This document shows, piece after piece, positions 24,168 through 33,317 of a stretch of 64,000 bases of DNA. Under the pieces are notes generated by a model. It saw nothing but the letters and a program-made list of their open reading frames with translations. It made no database searches and was not told the DNA's origin. Each line of letters opens with the position of its first letter. Positions within the stretch are counted from its first letter, which is position 1. This DNA is from an uncultured Acidobacteriaceae bacterium (GTDB lineage Bacteria; Acidobacteriota; Terriglobia; Terriglobales; Acidobacteriaceae). The position numbers and the translations under genes were made by a program. The DNA lies in contig CALFMO010000042.1 in assembly GCA_937879855.1 (NCBI GenBank), positions 61,046 to 125,045 of the forward strand. The letters run 5' to 3'.

Positions 24168-25079
24168 CTACTTCGTTGGCGGCGGTGCGGGCGCGTGTTC
24201 CGGCACCGGGTTGGCGCTCTCCAGCCAGGCGGTATACCAGAGATCAAGCAGCATTTGCGATCCCGCCGCTAGGCGGTGCGTGGTGAAGTCGAATGCGGCC
24301 GGCGAACCCTTACCCGTAAATCCTCCGGCTTTCTCCAGCGCGTAGACATTTTCCACCAGACCGTTCGACTCTTTCAGGTAATCAACGTAGCGGGCGAAGG
24401 GATCGTCGAGGCGCTCGGGACTCTTCACCAGTCCGGCGAAATCTTTGGCGGTGATGTTTGCGGCCACGTACTCGCTCTCAAACTGGCCATGTATGTGGTG
24501 TTCGGTCGTGTATCCGTTGGGATTGGGACCGACCCAGCCGTTGTAATGAATCGTGGTGTGGAGCGGCTGCGCCCCGTCGGCGACGTAATGGCCCATCCAA
24601 CCGGCGTAGAAGATGATCGCATGCTGGACTGCCTGGGTCGGCTGGTGTGCCGCCAGTTGCTGGCGATATTCGCGGAAAGCAGCCTTCAGGCGGCCATAGA
24701 CCTCAATCGTGATATATGGCTGCAGGCCAACGCGTTCGGGAAGATAGTCGTCAGGATGGTCCGTGGTCGCCGCGCGTTTGTCGTACAGCTTGCGATAGAA
24801 CTCATACCGTCCCGGAGGAAGCGGATCGAGCCAGGAGACGCGTTCCAAGTCGATGAAGTGGTCGGGCTCCTGCGAGTTCTTTAAGGCAAATTCGGTTGGA
24901 CTGCGCCAGCGGTCGGGTTCGGGGCCAAGGTAGCCGATTTCGCCGACGGCGAGGCGGAAGAAGCGCGGCATCGTGGCCGGAATTTTCTGGGCGGCCACGC
25001 GGTTGACTGCTACATGGCCCTCATTGCCCCACGCGGCCGCGAGTGGGCTCTGAAAAAGAACGAGGGCGATCAGTGCCAT
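24168..25079 (-). CDS. Secreted S1/P1-type nuclease
   Basis: This 303-residue protein has a short signal peptide (MALIALVLFQSPLAAA) that would leave Trp17 as the mature N-terminus, as needed in this zinc-dependent family, where the N-terminal Trp coordinates zinc. Further ligands are recognisable in GNEGHVAVNRVA, HFIDLERV, MGHYVADGAQPLH, THIHYNGW-like TIHYNGWVGPN and HHIHGQFES. These enzymes cleave single-stranded nucleic acids in the periplasm or outside. The ATG at 25079 is favoured because it gives exactly this signal peptide; longer frames overlap the receptor gene. It lies 83 bp downstream of the receptor gene on the same strand. Confidence 0.9.
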   Translation of the reverse strand: MALIALVLFQSPLAAAWGNEGHVAVNRVAAQKIPATMPRFFRLAVGEIGYLGPEPDRWRSPTEFALKNSQEPDHFIDLERVSWLDPLPPGRYEFYRKLYDKRAATTDHPDDYLPERVGLQPYITIEVYGRLKAAFREYRQQLAAHQPTQAVQHAIIFYAGWMGHYVADGAQPLHTTIHYNGWVGPNPNGYTTEHHIHGQFESEYVAANITAKDFAGLVKSPERLDDPFARYVDYLKESNGLVENVYALEKAGGFTGKGSPAAFDFTTHRLAAGSQMLLDLWYTAWLESANPVPEHAPAPPPTK

Positions 25080-25162
25080 GCAGATCAGCCCCCGTCGAAG
25101 CTGCTCATCTTTCCCTACGCTCGTAAGACTTATATGTCCTCCTGGACCTCGCGGTATCAAGC

Positions 25163-28100
25163 TTAGAACGTCAGATGCGCCGACAGTTGCAGGAATCGGT
25201 TGCTGCCGACCGTCTGCTGGATCACTCCGAAGTTGTTGGTATTGCCGCTGGCCAGAATCGTGCCCGGAGTCAGATAGCACGGATTGGGGCTGAAGCAGGG
25301 ATTCAAAGTAAAGTTGCCGTTCGGCGCGTCAAAACTTGGATGGTTGAAGATGTTGAATGCGTCCGCTTGGAACTTAAGCGCCATGCGCTCCGATATTTTG
25401 AAATTCTTCACGACTGAAAAATCAAAGCGCGTTTGAAAGGGAGCGCGGAAGGCATTGCGGCCAGTCGGTCCGAATCCGGTTTCCAGCGTATCGCAAACCA
25501 TTTGAGGAGTCTGCGGCGCCGTCGCAACGCTTAGGTCGCAAGGTGGTACGCCATCCTGACCGGGGTTGAGGAACGGGATTGTGAAGGCGTCGGGGTTGAT
25601 GTAAGGCTTGCCATTATCCGTTCCACCTATCACGGCCTTCTGCGGGGAAAACCCGGGAGCCAAAGGCAGAATCGGATTCGTAATGAAGTCATCCCCCGCG
25701 AAGTAAATGCTGCCCGCCGCGCCTGAAAAATCGATGATGCTGAACGGCTCGCCACTCTGCAGGACGGTTACACCCTGAATGCCCCAGCCATTCGCGATCG
25801 CGCCCATCCATCGCGACGCGTCTTTTATCGTTGGCAATTGATACACGTAGCTAATGCTGAAGACGTGCGTGCGGTCGAAGTCGGAAGAGGCATACGCTTG
25901 TCTAGGTAAGAGCGGATCGTTCCCGTTAAAGAAAAGCCCCGCCCCTAGCCCGCTTCCTTCGTCCAGTGAGTGCGAATAAGTGTAGGAAGCGTTCACCATC
26001 AGGCCGTGCGACATTCTCTTGGTTGCCTGGAATTGCACGGCATTGTACGTGGAGACGCCCTCCGCCTTCCAGAAATCGGCGTTGGGATTGAAGCCCGTAT
26101 AGGGCGTGCGCAGAGCGGTGTTTCCATCGGACCCGGCAAATTCTCCGATCGTAGTCTGTACCTGTTCCGTCACGAGCGGGTTGCCGTTGCTATCCGTGGC
26201 CTGGTTGCCGTAGGAGTAGATCTGCCCATTAATCGGGCTGCTCGGCGTCGCGATGCGAGGTTCGTTGAAGGGGATCGGTAGTGGCTGGTGCACGCCGTGA
26301 TTTCCGATGTAAGCCAGCGTCAGGACCACGTCATTCTTCGGTTGCCACTGCAGATCCAGGCTCCAATTCTCGGAGTACGGCAGCTTGTTGGTGGGATCGT
26401 AACCTCCGAACAGGAAAGCGAAGGCGGGATCCCCCGATGGGCTGCAGGTAGGAGTAACCGGCTCTGTACATCCGCTCAAATCTGCCTGGTTGTGGACAAG
26501 CTGCGCCACTCCCGACAGATTGGTCGGAGGTGGCGCGAACGCAGTGCTTCCAAAAGGACCGAGGGTCAGACAGCCTTTTCCCTTGCAGGTTGAGTTCTGC
26601 GGGACGGTGAACGGCTCCTGCGTGGTCACGCTAAACGGTCCGCTTATGCCAAGACCCGCGCTAGTGGAAAGTTCAGTGAAGTATTCGCCTCGGTCCGCAT
26701 ACATGCCGAAACCACCGCGAACCACCACATTCTTGAAACGTTCCGGGCTCCAGGCAAATCCCACGCGCGGCGCAAACATCCATTGCCGGCCGGTGAGCGT
26801 TGAGTTACTGACATTCTTGAATCCGAAGGCTTTGTTGTTGCCGGCGACAACCAGTCCAATCCCAGGTTGGCCATTGGGAAGGTTGCCGAAAGTATCGCAG
26901 TTAGCGGCCGGATTCGCAGTGGCGCAGGTGCCGGTCCATAAGTAGTCGGAGGGATAGAAGTTCGTCAGCAGTCCATTTTTCTCGTAGAGCGGACCATCCC
27001 AGTCCCATCGCAGCCCGCCGTTGACCGTAAGATTTGATCGAACCTTCCAGCTGTCTTGGACAAACAGGCCAGCCGACCGAGAGCGGAAGTGACGGTTCGT
27101 CTCGCCGTTAAGGAATTGCCCGCTGCTGCGATCCTGGCCCAAGGTTCCGGTGAGAAAGTCGGCGAAATCGTTAAAGTTGAAGGTCGCAACCTGGTTTTCA
27201 CGATTCTCCACGTTGAGCTGCGCGTAGTCGAAAAGCCCGCCAAACGCGACGGTATGCCTGCCGTGCACCCAATGGAAAACCGATGAGACCTCGTGTTGGT
27301 TCTGGAAGATGCCGGCATTGGCGAAATTCGTGGCAGGGCCGATTTTCATTTCGTTGCCGGAAAAAGGACCGACGATTGACCCGTCGCTGAAAGATGCCCC
27401 CGCATCCGCGTTGTGAATCACGATCCCGGGAAAGAAAGGACTGCCAAGAAGGCTTAGGCCAACCGCAGAAGGTGTGAGCGATTGGCTGGTAGTAGCGTTG
27501 GCAGTTTCACGAATAAAACCATAGCGGTTTTCCCAGGTCGAATTCGGCGTGAAAACCGTGGTGTTATCCAGGGAGAACAACTGGCTTCCCGCATGCATGG
27601 TCTGAGGAAACCCGAGCACCGCGCTGACTGCGAAGGGAATTTGCGTGGGATCGTTTTGAAAATAGTACTTGGCTGCAAGGCGATCCTTGGCGCCGAAAAG
27701 ATAGTCAATATTCCCGTTGGCCTGGTCGGCATTGAATTGGCTAGAGGGACCTTTGATGAAGGAATTGAAAGGCTGGCCTCCGCTTTCCGGGTTGGGTGCG
27801 TTCGAAGAAGGGATGATGAACTGCCCACCGGCCTTTGCTTGCAGGATTTGCAGCGCGACCGGATCGACCTGAGCAGCAGTAATACAGGCGGGATGGTGCT
27901 TTTGACCGCAGCCGTCAGCCGCGTTCGTGGTGGCTACCAATGCGTTCGGATCGTTGCGCATCGAATCGGTCAAGCCCTGGAGCGTCGGAACGCCGTTGAA
28001 CGCACCACTGAGAGCGTCGCTGATCCGCTGCCCCTGATAGGAGCCGAAAAAGAACACTTTGTTTTTTATGACCGGCCCGCCCACCGTCACGCCGAATACA

Positions 28101-29098
28101 TTGCGATGGAGCGGCGGAGCGCCGGAGAAAAATGGATTTTGAGCTAAGAACGTCGGGGCCGCGTCGAAAGCGTTGCTTTGATAATACTCGTACGCCTGGC
28201 CGTGGAAACTATTTGTCCCTGATTTCGTCGTGGTTTCGATGTGAGCGCCGCTGGCCGAGCCCATAGATGCGTCGTACATCGAGGTGGCAACGTGAACCTC
28301 CTGGATGGTTTCGACCGGCGGTGTCGGCAAGGCCTGACCAATCGCGTCGAATACCGAGCTATTGGTTTGGACCTGGCCGCCCACGCCGAAGATCTCACCC
28401 GTGTTCAGCGTGAACCGGCTGTCGGAAATGTTGCTGGTGGAATTTCCGTTAAATAAATTGTTGGCGTTCACTCCATTGAAGGTGAACAGATTGCTGGTGT
28501 CGCGTTGGCCGTTCGCGACGATGCCTTGGTTGCCCAAGCCTTCGTTCGAGCCCGAACCGGAGAGAAAGTCTGCGCTGACGCCGGGCGCGAGGATCGCGAG
28601 CTGGGTGAAACTTCCCGTGCCCAGAGGAACTACCTCGATTTGCTGTGGGCCTAGCGTGTAGCCATTGGCATTGTCGGTCTCGTTCAAAAGAGGAGTGCCT
28701 TCGACCGTCACCGTCGACGAAACCGCGCCCGGTTTGAGTTTGGCATTCACAGTGGCGGTACGGTTACCTTGAACCAGAATCTGCGGATAAGCGGCGGTCT
28801 GGAATCCGTCCTTGGTGAATGTCACCTGGTAGGTGCCGATGGGCAGGTCGGAGATCACGAACGAACCATCGTTCTTGCTTTGCGCCGTGACCTCCAGGTT
28901 GGTGGCGACCGCGCGCACTTTCACCTGAGCGCCTTGCACGACCGCGCCACTGGCATCCGTCACCGTTCCGTTTATCGAGCCCAGCGTTTGTTGGGCAGGG
29001 GCGAGCCCAGTCAGTAGGGCGAGCGTGATTACAAGAATGAAAAGAGCTCTCAGGGATTTCGTTGAAGAAGTAAACACACCGATGCTTGGAATCTGCAC
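25163..29098 (-). CDS. Oar-like TonB-dependent outer-membrane receptor
   Basis: This 1311-residue protein has a signal peptide (ALFILVITLALLTGLAPAQ). A carboxypeptidase-regulatory-like beta sandwich follows at about residues 25-110 (INGTVTDASGAVVQGAQVKV, YQVTFTKDGFQTAAY), then a plug domain (about 130-330, with Asn/Gly-rich NGQRDTSNLFTFNG). The rest is a large barrel of aromatic-ended strands with a terminal LQLSAHLTF strand. This architecture is typical of the large receptor families of Acidobacteriota, likely for polymers or peptides. Start GTG at 29098 has GGAGG six bases upstream and is preferred over an upstream frame. The substrate is unknown. The nearby nuclease could supply cleaved nucleic acid, but that is only a guess from position. 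Confidence 0.93.
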   Translation of the reverse strand: MQIPSIGVFTSSTKSLRALFILVITLALLTGLAPAQQTLGSINGTVTDASGAVVQGAQVKVRAVATNLEVTAQSKNDGSFVISDLPIGTYQVTFTKDGFQTAAYPQILVQGNRTATVNAKLKPGAVSSTVTVEGTPLLNETDNANGYTLGPQQIEVVPLGTGSFTQLAILAPGVSADFLSGSGSNEGLGNQGIVANGQRDTSNLFTFNGVNANNLFNGNSTSNISDSRFTLNTGEIFGVGGQVQTNSSVFDAIGQALPTPPVETIQEVHVATSMYDASMGSASGAHIETTTKSGTNSFHGQAYEYYQSNAFDAAPTFLAQNPFFSGAPPLHRNVFGVTVGGPVIKNKVFFFGSYQGQRISDALSGAFNGVPTLQGLTDSMRNDPNALVATTNAADGCGQKHHPACITAAQVDPVALQILQAKAGGQFIIPSSNAPNPESGGQPFNSFIKGPSSQFNADQANGNIDYLFGAKDRLAAKYYFQNDPTQIPFAVSAVLGFPQTMHAGSQLFSLDNTTVFTPNSTWENRYGFIRETANATTSQSLTPSAVGLSLLGSPFFPGIVIHNADAGASFSDGSIVGPFSGNEMKIGPATNFANAGIFQNQHEVSSVFHWVHGRHTVAFGGLFDYAQLNVENRENQVATFNFNDFADFLTGTLGQDRSSGQFLNGETNRHFRSRSAGLFVQDSWKVRSNLTVNGGLRWDWDGPLYEKNGLLTNFYPSDYLWTGTCATANPAANCDTFGNLPNGQPGIGLVVAGNNKAFGFKNVSNSTLTGRQWMFAPRVGFAWSPERFKNVVVRGGFGMYADRGEYFTELSTSAGLGISGPFSVTTQEPFTVPQNSTCKGKGCLTLGPFGSTAFAPPPTNLSGVAQLVHNQADLSGCTEPVTPTCSPSGDPAFAFLFGGYDPTNKLPYSENWSLDLQWQPKNDVVLTLAYIGNHGVHQPLPIPFNEPRIATPSSPINGQIYSYGNQATDSNGNPLVTEQVQTTIGEFAGSDGNTALRTPYTGFNPNADFWKAEGVSTYNAVQFQATKRMSHGLMVNASYTYSHSLDEGSGLGAGLFFNGNDPLLPRQAYASSDFDRTHVFSISYVYQLPTIKDASRWMGAIANGWGIQGVTVLQSGEPFSIIDFSGAAGSIYFAGDDFITNPILPLAPGFSPQKAVIGGTDNGKPYINPDAFTIPFLNPGQDGVPPCDLSVATAPQTPQMVCDTLETGFGPTGRNAFRAPFQTRFDFSVVKNFKISERMALKFQADAFNIFNHPSFDAPNGNFTLNPCFSPNPCYLTPGTILASGNTNNFGVIQQTVGSNRFLQLSAHLTF

Positions 29099-29304
29099 GG
29101 TAACCTCCTGGGGCCGAATCGACAGCCTTATAACAAAGCGGATTGGCGACATTCAAGATGAATTGGGACGAATTCAGTCAATTTTTGATGAATTTCTTTT
29201 CAGTTTTCCCGGCGAACGTTTTGTTGCTTGGACGGAAAGCTAGGACAGTGCTAGCCGGGCCGCTTACGCAAACCACATCTGCTCTGGGGCGGTATCCTCT
29301 GAAG

Positions 29305-29520
29305 GTGAGCGAGGCGAAAAAAGAAGCGGGGCACAGCGACGTGGGCCTGTGCGCGAGCTGTCGCTTCATGCGACGGATCGAGTCCGACCGCGGTTCCCTG
29401 TTTTACATGTGCGAGCGGTCGGCAACGGACGCGAGGTTCCCTAAGTATCCGCGCTTACCGGTGCTGGGATGCGTGGGTTATGAGTTGGATACGGACCTCG
29501 AGCACGACAAGCAGGCGTGA
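29305..29520 (+). CDS. Small Cys-containing conserved-type protein
   Basis: This protein is 71 residues from GTG at 29305 (a longer open frame starts at 29143 but its first part is poorly coding). It has CASCRF near residue 14, YMCERS near residue 34 and LGCVGYE near residue 55, which suggests a four-cysteine metal site. The YPRLPVLGC ending is a pattern I associate with small acidobacterial proteins, without a known function. It diverges from the receptor gene. Confidence 0.55.
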   Translation: MSEAKKEAGHSDVGLCASCRFMRRIESDRGSLFYMCERSATDARFPKYPRLPVLGCVGYELDTDLEHDKQA

Positions 29521-29611
29521 CGAGCGTCACTGCGGGGGCTGGAATTCTGCGGCAAGATTCGATTGGAGAGTCGTCCCGCGTGACTTCATGTGGGGTGAGG
29601 AGAATCGGATC

Positions 29612-29791
29612 ATGCTACTGAAAATTCTTGGTGCTATTGCAGTTATATTGTTTTTCGTTTGAGCCGTTGCCGTGCTCCAGGGCTGGAGCAAAAGTGCACC
29701 ATTAGATCGTACGATTGGCGTGGCTTTCATGACCTTGTTCGGCGTCGCCGCGGCATGGGGTGCGCGAACGTTGTTTGGACTAAAACACTGA
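29612..29791 (+). pseudogene. Small membrane protein interrupted by an in-frame TGA
   Basis: A good ribosome-binding site (GTGAGGAG) leads into ATG at 29612 and MLLKILGAIAVILFFV, then TGA at 29660-29662. The same frame continues without break as AVAVLQGWSKSAPLDRTIGV and MTLFGVAAAWGARTLFG to TGA at 29789-29791. Together this reads as a roughly 59-residue two-helix membrane protein with one nonsense codon in or just after the first helix. No selenocysteine hairpin is evident. Could also be a sequencing error. Confidence 0.5.
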
Positions 29792-29828
29792 AATTCAGGT
29801 TACTGAATTTCCCAGAGAAGACAAGGAC

Positions 29829-30245
29829 ATGCAGAACGCTTTTGCCGGTCAGGCTACGCGGCCTACCGATAGGCAACTGACGTCAGTGTTGGGCCAAGCT
29901 AAGGCCCTCTGGAACGACCTCATTACGGATCTAAAGCGAGACTTGAGTTTGGACGCCGACGAATGGAATAGCTCCACCGTCAAAGCCGGATGGTCGTTGC
30001 GGCTGCAATCGAAAAAACGCAACATCGTATATCTGGCGCCGAGTACTGCGTCCTTTTTGGCTTCGTTTGCCTTCAGTGACAGGGCTGTCGCAGAGGTACG
30101 GAAAAGTAAGGTTCCAGCGGATGTTATGAAACTTGTTGATCAAGCTAAACGCTACGCTGAAGGAACGGCCATTCGGATCGAAGTGCACACCGTGCAGGAC
30201 GCAAACATTGTAAAGACGCTGGCGAAGATTAAGGTAGAGAACTAA
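29829..30245 (+). CDS. DUF3788-type protein
   Basis: This 138-residue soluble protein matches the DUF3788 style: an N-terminal helix with LGQAKALWNDLITDL, the conserved GWSLRLQSKKRNIVYLAPS strand pair, a FLASFAFSDRAVAEVRKS helix, and a C-terminal GTAIRIEVHTVQDANIVKTL helix. The fold is probably related to YdhG/DUF1801 proteins. No catalytic residues are evident. It converges with ubiD (19 bp gap). Confidence 0.7.
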   Translation: MQNAFAGQATRPTDRQLTSVLGQAKALWNDLITDLKRDLSLDADEWNSSTVKAGWSLRLQSKKRNIVYLAPSTASFLASFAFSDRAVAEVRKSKVPADVMKLVDQAKRYAEGTAIRIEVHTVQDANIVKTLAKIKVEN

Positions 30246-30264
30246 ACTTGCCGCAGCGCTCCGA

Positions 30265-31899
30265 CTACGCAATCCCCAATTCCCTCGCCAGCGCTCTCCA
30301 TTTGCTGTCGACCAGCGCTTTCGTTTTCGCATCCATGACAATTTCGTCGGGCCAGGGGCGGATGAAACCCTCGCTGGCCCATTTGCGGGTGGCGTCGATC
30401 CCCATCTTGGAGCCGTAGTTCGGCAGGCGCGAAGCATGGTCGAGCGAATCCACCGGGCCGAGCGTGAATTGAATGTCGCGCTCGGGATCGATGTGGTTGA
30501 AGACTTTCAGTGTGACGTCGGCGATATCCTGCACGTCGACATCTTCGTCGACAACGACGATGCATTTGGTAAACATCGCCTGTCCTAGCGACCAGATCGC
30601 GTTCATCACTTTGCGGGCTTGTCCCGGGTACGACTTCTTGATCGAGACGATCATCAGATTGTGAAAAACGCCCTCAATGGGCAGGTTGATGTCTACCAAC
30701 TCCGGAATGTTAAGTTTCATCAGCGGCAAAAAGATGCGCTCGACTGCCTTGCCCATGTAGGCGTCTTCCTGCGGGGGTTTGCCGACGATCGTGGTCGCGT
30801 AGATCGGATCTTTGCGGTGGGTGATGCAGGTGACATGAAAGACAGGATAAAGATCCTCAAGAGAGTAGAAACCAGTGTGATCGCCGAAGGGGCCTTCGCT
30901 GCGAAGTTCGTCGAGATTCACGTAGCCTTCGAGAACGATCTCGCTGGCGGCCGGGACCTCAAGGTCGACAGTCTCACACTTCACCAGATCGACCGGGGCT
31001 CCGCGCAGGAAGCCGGCGATCAGGTACTCCTCAATTTCCGGTGGCGCGGGGACGATCGCGGAAAAAGTCACCGCAGGTTCGGTGCCGATGGCGACCGCGA
31101 CCTCCATCTTCCCGGATGGGCGATCGCCATCGGCGAGCATACTGCCGCCCGAACTGCGCGCCATGATGTCCACTGCCGCGCGAGAGTCGCCTGAGCCACG
31201 GCTCGCCGAGCTTCGCTCTGGCTGGACAGCCGAGGCGGCTGTCCCTACGGGAATCGTGGATGCGGCGGCGCGGCGCAAGGCTTCACGATAATGTTCGGCC
31301 GCAACTTTCTGGCGCTGCCAATGCATTGCAGTCGTCCGTTCGTCATAGACCTGCATGCGGTACATGCCGAGATTGCGCTTTCCAGATCGCGGGTCACGCG
31401 TGGTCACCAGAGGGAGAGTGATGAAGCGTCCGGCGTCTTGGGGCCAGCATTGCAGGATGGGGAAATCGAGCAAAGAAAAATTGTCGCGCTTAATCACTTC
31501 TTTACAGGGACCGGTCGGCAGCGTGCGCGGAAAAAACTTTCCCGCTTCCGTCAGCAAGGGAAGCATTTTGAGTTTGTCGAGAAACCCCTGTGGAGATTTC
31601 ACGTCCATAAACATGCGGATGCGGGTGCCGATCTCGTCAAAAGAATTGACCCCGAGGGCGAGCTTCATGCGGGCGTCAGAGCCGAACTGGTTGATGAGCA
31701 GTTGCGAGCCAGGATGGCCTTTGAGGTTTTGAAAGAGAAGTGCGGAGCCGCCCTGGATACCTTTGGCATCGCGACTTTTGGAGACACGGTCGGTGATTTC
31801 GGCGATCTCAAAAACAGGGTCAGCTTCGGTCTGAATGCGCTTCAGTTGACCGGCGCGGTCGAGCGCCGCGATCCACTGGCGGAGGTCGTCGAAGGGCAA
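30265..31899 (-). CDS. ubiD: UbiD-family decarboxylase with an in-frame repeat insertion
   Basis: This protein is 544 residues from TTG at 31899. UbiD enzymes use prenylated FMN for (de)carboxylation in quinone synthesis or aromatic metabolism. Hallmarks are PFDDLRQWIAALDRAGQLKR, GMYRMQVYDERTTAMHWQRQK, FGDHTGFYSLEDLYPVFHV with catalytic acid residues nearby (VNLDELRSEGPFG), HRKDPIYATTIVGKPPQED, and PWPDEIVMD. Between HYREALRRAAAS and KMEVAVAIG, where homologues are short, lies an insert of about 50 residues; about half of it (start VGTAASAVQPERSS) is encoded by a palindromic element at 31196-31250. TTG is preferred over ATG at 31971 because AGAGAGGAA precedes it and TATAAT lies at 31922-31927. 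Confidence 0.92.
   Translation of the reverse strand: MPFDDLRQWIAALDRAGQLKRIQTEADPVFEIAEITDRVSKSRDAKGIQGGSALLFQNLKGHPGSQLLINQFGSDARMKLALGVNSFDEIGTRIRMFMDVKSPQGFLDKLKMLPLLTEAGKFFPRTLPTGPCKEVIKRDNFSLLDFPILQCWPQDAGRFITLPLVTTRDPRSGKRNLGMYRMQVYDERTTAMHWQRQKVAAEHYREALRRAAASTIPVGTAASAVQPERSSASRGSGDSRAAVDIMARSSGGSMLADGDRPSGKMEVAVAIGTEPAVTFSAIVPAPPEIEEYLIAGFLRGAPVDLVKCETVDLEVPAASEIVLEGYVNLDELRSEGPFGDHTGFYSLEDLYPVFHVTCITHRKDPIYATTIVGKPPQEDAYMGKAVERIFLPLMKLNIPELVDINLPIEGVFHNLMIVSIKKSYPGQARKVMNAIWSLGQAMFTKCIVVVDEDVDVQDIADVTLKVFNHIDPERDIQFTLGPVDSLDHASRLPNYGSKMGIDATRKWASEGFIRPWPDEIVMDAKTKALVDSKWRALARELGIA
31196..31250. repeat. GC-rich palindromic element inside ubiD
   Basis: It contains the same 21-bp perfect palindrome as 24137-24157 (here 31224-31244, stem GGACAGCCG/CGGCTGTCC) and a shared GAGCTTCGCTC motif. 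The copy is read through in frame in ubiD. Confidence 0.85.
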
Positions 31900-31921
31900 G
31901 GGTTCCTCTCTTTGCGCGACG

Positions 31922-31927
31922 ATTATA
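31922..31927 (-). promoter_or_regulatory. -10 box for ubiD
   Basis: TATAAT on the minus strand overlaps the stop codon of the hydrolase gene. Transcription would start near 31915, giving a short leader that carries AGAGAGGAA just before TTG at 31899. No clear -35 box. Confidence 0.4.
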
Positions 31928-32720
31928 AGGGATTGACGAACTGGACTATGGTCTCTTCGATCTGCTTCCACGGTTGCGTACGGGGATCGATCAGGTCGAA
32001 GTGACTGGCGCCGGGAATTTCGAGCAGGTGCGCATCCTCCTTCTCTTTGCCGCCTCGCTTTTGTTTGGCGGTTACATAGTCGTGACTGAAGGCCGGGGGA
32101 ACCACCTCATCAGCGGAGCCGTGGATCAACCACTGGCGGGCCTGGACAATGGAAAGCTCCATGGGATCGGCCTCGCGGTAGTGGTCGGGGACCTCGGCAG
32201 GCGTGCCGCGGAGAAACTCCACGACCGCGTCGTTGCTGAGGTGAAGCTGGTAGGCGCGTCGCAGGTCGATGACTCCGGCGAGCGAAACTACGCGCTGGAG
32301 GCTGGGCTCGTGAGCCGCCAGGCAGAGCGCAAGTTGACCGCCTGCAGAATGACCCATCACTACGATTCGCCGTGAATCGAGATTGTGCTCTTGCGCATTT
32401 TGCGCGAGAAAATGATAAGCGGAGCGGATGTCGGAAAACGTGCCCGGCCAGCCGCCCCCATCGTTCCCGACGCGGCGGTATTCAAGGTTGGCGGTTGCCA
32501 ATCCTCGGGCGGTGAGAGCCGCACAGAGGTGCCCGGCATGATCGAGATTGTATTTGGCCCGCCAGAAGCCGCCGTGAATGTTAATCACCAGCGCGTATGG
32601 CGCTGTGCTTTTTGCTTTTGAGGAGGGCAGACGCAGTTCAAGAAATTGGTTTGGGTCCGAGCCATACGCGATCCGGGCGTCGGCTCGCGGCGGTGGCAGA
32701 GTGAGAATGTCGTCAGACAT
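31923..32720 (-). CDS. Alpha/beta hydrolase (esterase/kynurenine-formamidase-like)
   Basis: This 265-residue protein has the oxyanion motif HGGFW near residue 49, nucleophile elbow GHSAGG near residue 123, an acid residue in WLIHGSADEVVPP, and the catalytic His in PGASHFDLIDP. It matches the BD-FAE/kynurenine formamidase group of the hormone-sensitive-lipase-like superfamily. No signal peptide, so cytoplasmic. Directly upstream of ubiD with a short gap; a shared transcript is possible, although ubiD has its own -10 box. Substrate unknown. Confidence 0.88.
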   Translation of the reverse strand: MSDDILTLPPPRADARIAYGSDPNQFLELRLPSSKAKSTAPYALVINIHGGFWRAKYNLDHAGHLCAALTARGLATANLEYRRVGNDGGGWPGTFSDIRSAYHFLAQNAQEHNLDSRRIVVMGHSAGGQLALCLAAHEPSLQRVVSLAGVIDLRRAYQLHLSNDAVVEFLRGTPAEVPDHYREADPMELSIVQARQWLIHGSADEVVPPAFSHDYVTAKQKRGGKEKEDAHLLEIPGASHFDLIDPRTQPWKQIEETIVQFVNPL

Positions 32721-32929
32721 TTGCTCTCAATTCTAGCTCGATAGCAGGTGCGCGGAGTCACGATCGTCTGTAGCCGAGGTCACTGCGGCACCGCGATTCG
32801 AAGAATAAAGTATTGCCGTTTTTCTACCAATTCAAACTCATTCACCCTGATTCGGGATTGGGCTCGGATAGGCCATCTCGAAGCGAGGCATCTCCGAGCA
32901 CTCTCCCCGCAAAGGAAGGAGAGTCTTGT

Positions 32930-33259
32930 ATGTTCGCCCGTATCCTCGAATTCACTCCCAAAACCGAAAAGAGGGACGAACTGATTCAGGTGATTCGTCA
33001 GCAAATCCTTCCGATTATGAAGAAGCAGCCGGGCTTCCTCGAACTACTTCCATTTGTCCCCGATGTTGCGAAAGAGAAGATGGTCGTTATATCGATGTGG
33101 ACCGACAGAAATGTTGTGGAGCGCTATGTGAATGAAGCGTTCCCGCAGGTGGCACGAATCCTGAGACCCTTCGTGGCGCGCCGGGTTACCGTCAGGATGT
33201 TCAAGGTCGAGACCACGGTGTGCGAGCACTTTGTAGAAGCGCTCACCTCGGTCGCATAG
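32930..33259 (+). CDS. Antibiotic-biosynthesis-monooxygenase-fold (ABM) protein
   Basis: This 109-residue protein has a ferredoxin-like alpha/beta layout of the ABM family: MFARILEFTPKTEKRDELIQ, LPIMKKQPGFLELLPF, VVISMWTDRNVVERYVNEAF. Such small dimers act as monooxygenases, haem-degrading enzymes or simply ligand binders. It has an additional C-terminal region after residue 80. GGAAGGAGA sits eight bases before the ATG. A terminator follows. Confidence 0.8.
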   Translation: MFARILEFTPKTEKRDELIQVIRQQILPIMKKQPGFLELLPFVPDVAKEKMVVISMWTDRNVVERYVNEAFPQVARILRPFVARRVTVRMFKVETTVCEHFVEALTSVA

Positions 33260-33279
33260 AAAAGCGTTTCACAACTCAA

Positions 33280-33308
33280 GCCGGAGCGGAGGTCGCTTCG
33301 GCCTTTTT
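33280..33308 (+). terminator. Rho-independent terminator
   Basis: GCCGGAGCG and CGCTTCGGC form a 9-bp stem with one G-U pair and a GAGGT loop, followed by CTTTTTC. It ends the ABM transcript and lies just before the stop of the convergent permease gene. Confidence 0.75.
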
Positions 33309-33317
33309 CGTCGGCGA

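Noticed and set aside
29660..29662. TGA in the small membrane ORF as selenocysteine
   Set aside because: No SECIS-like hairpin just after the TGA and no redox context; a nonsense mutation is simpler.
31900..31971. Longer ubiD starting at ATG 31971
   Set aside because: It would overlap the hydrolase 3' end and ignore the -10 box and AGAGAGGAA that precede TTG 31899.
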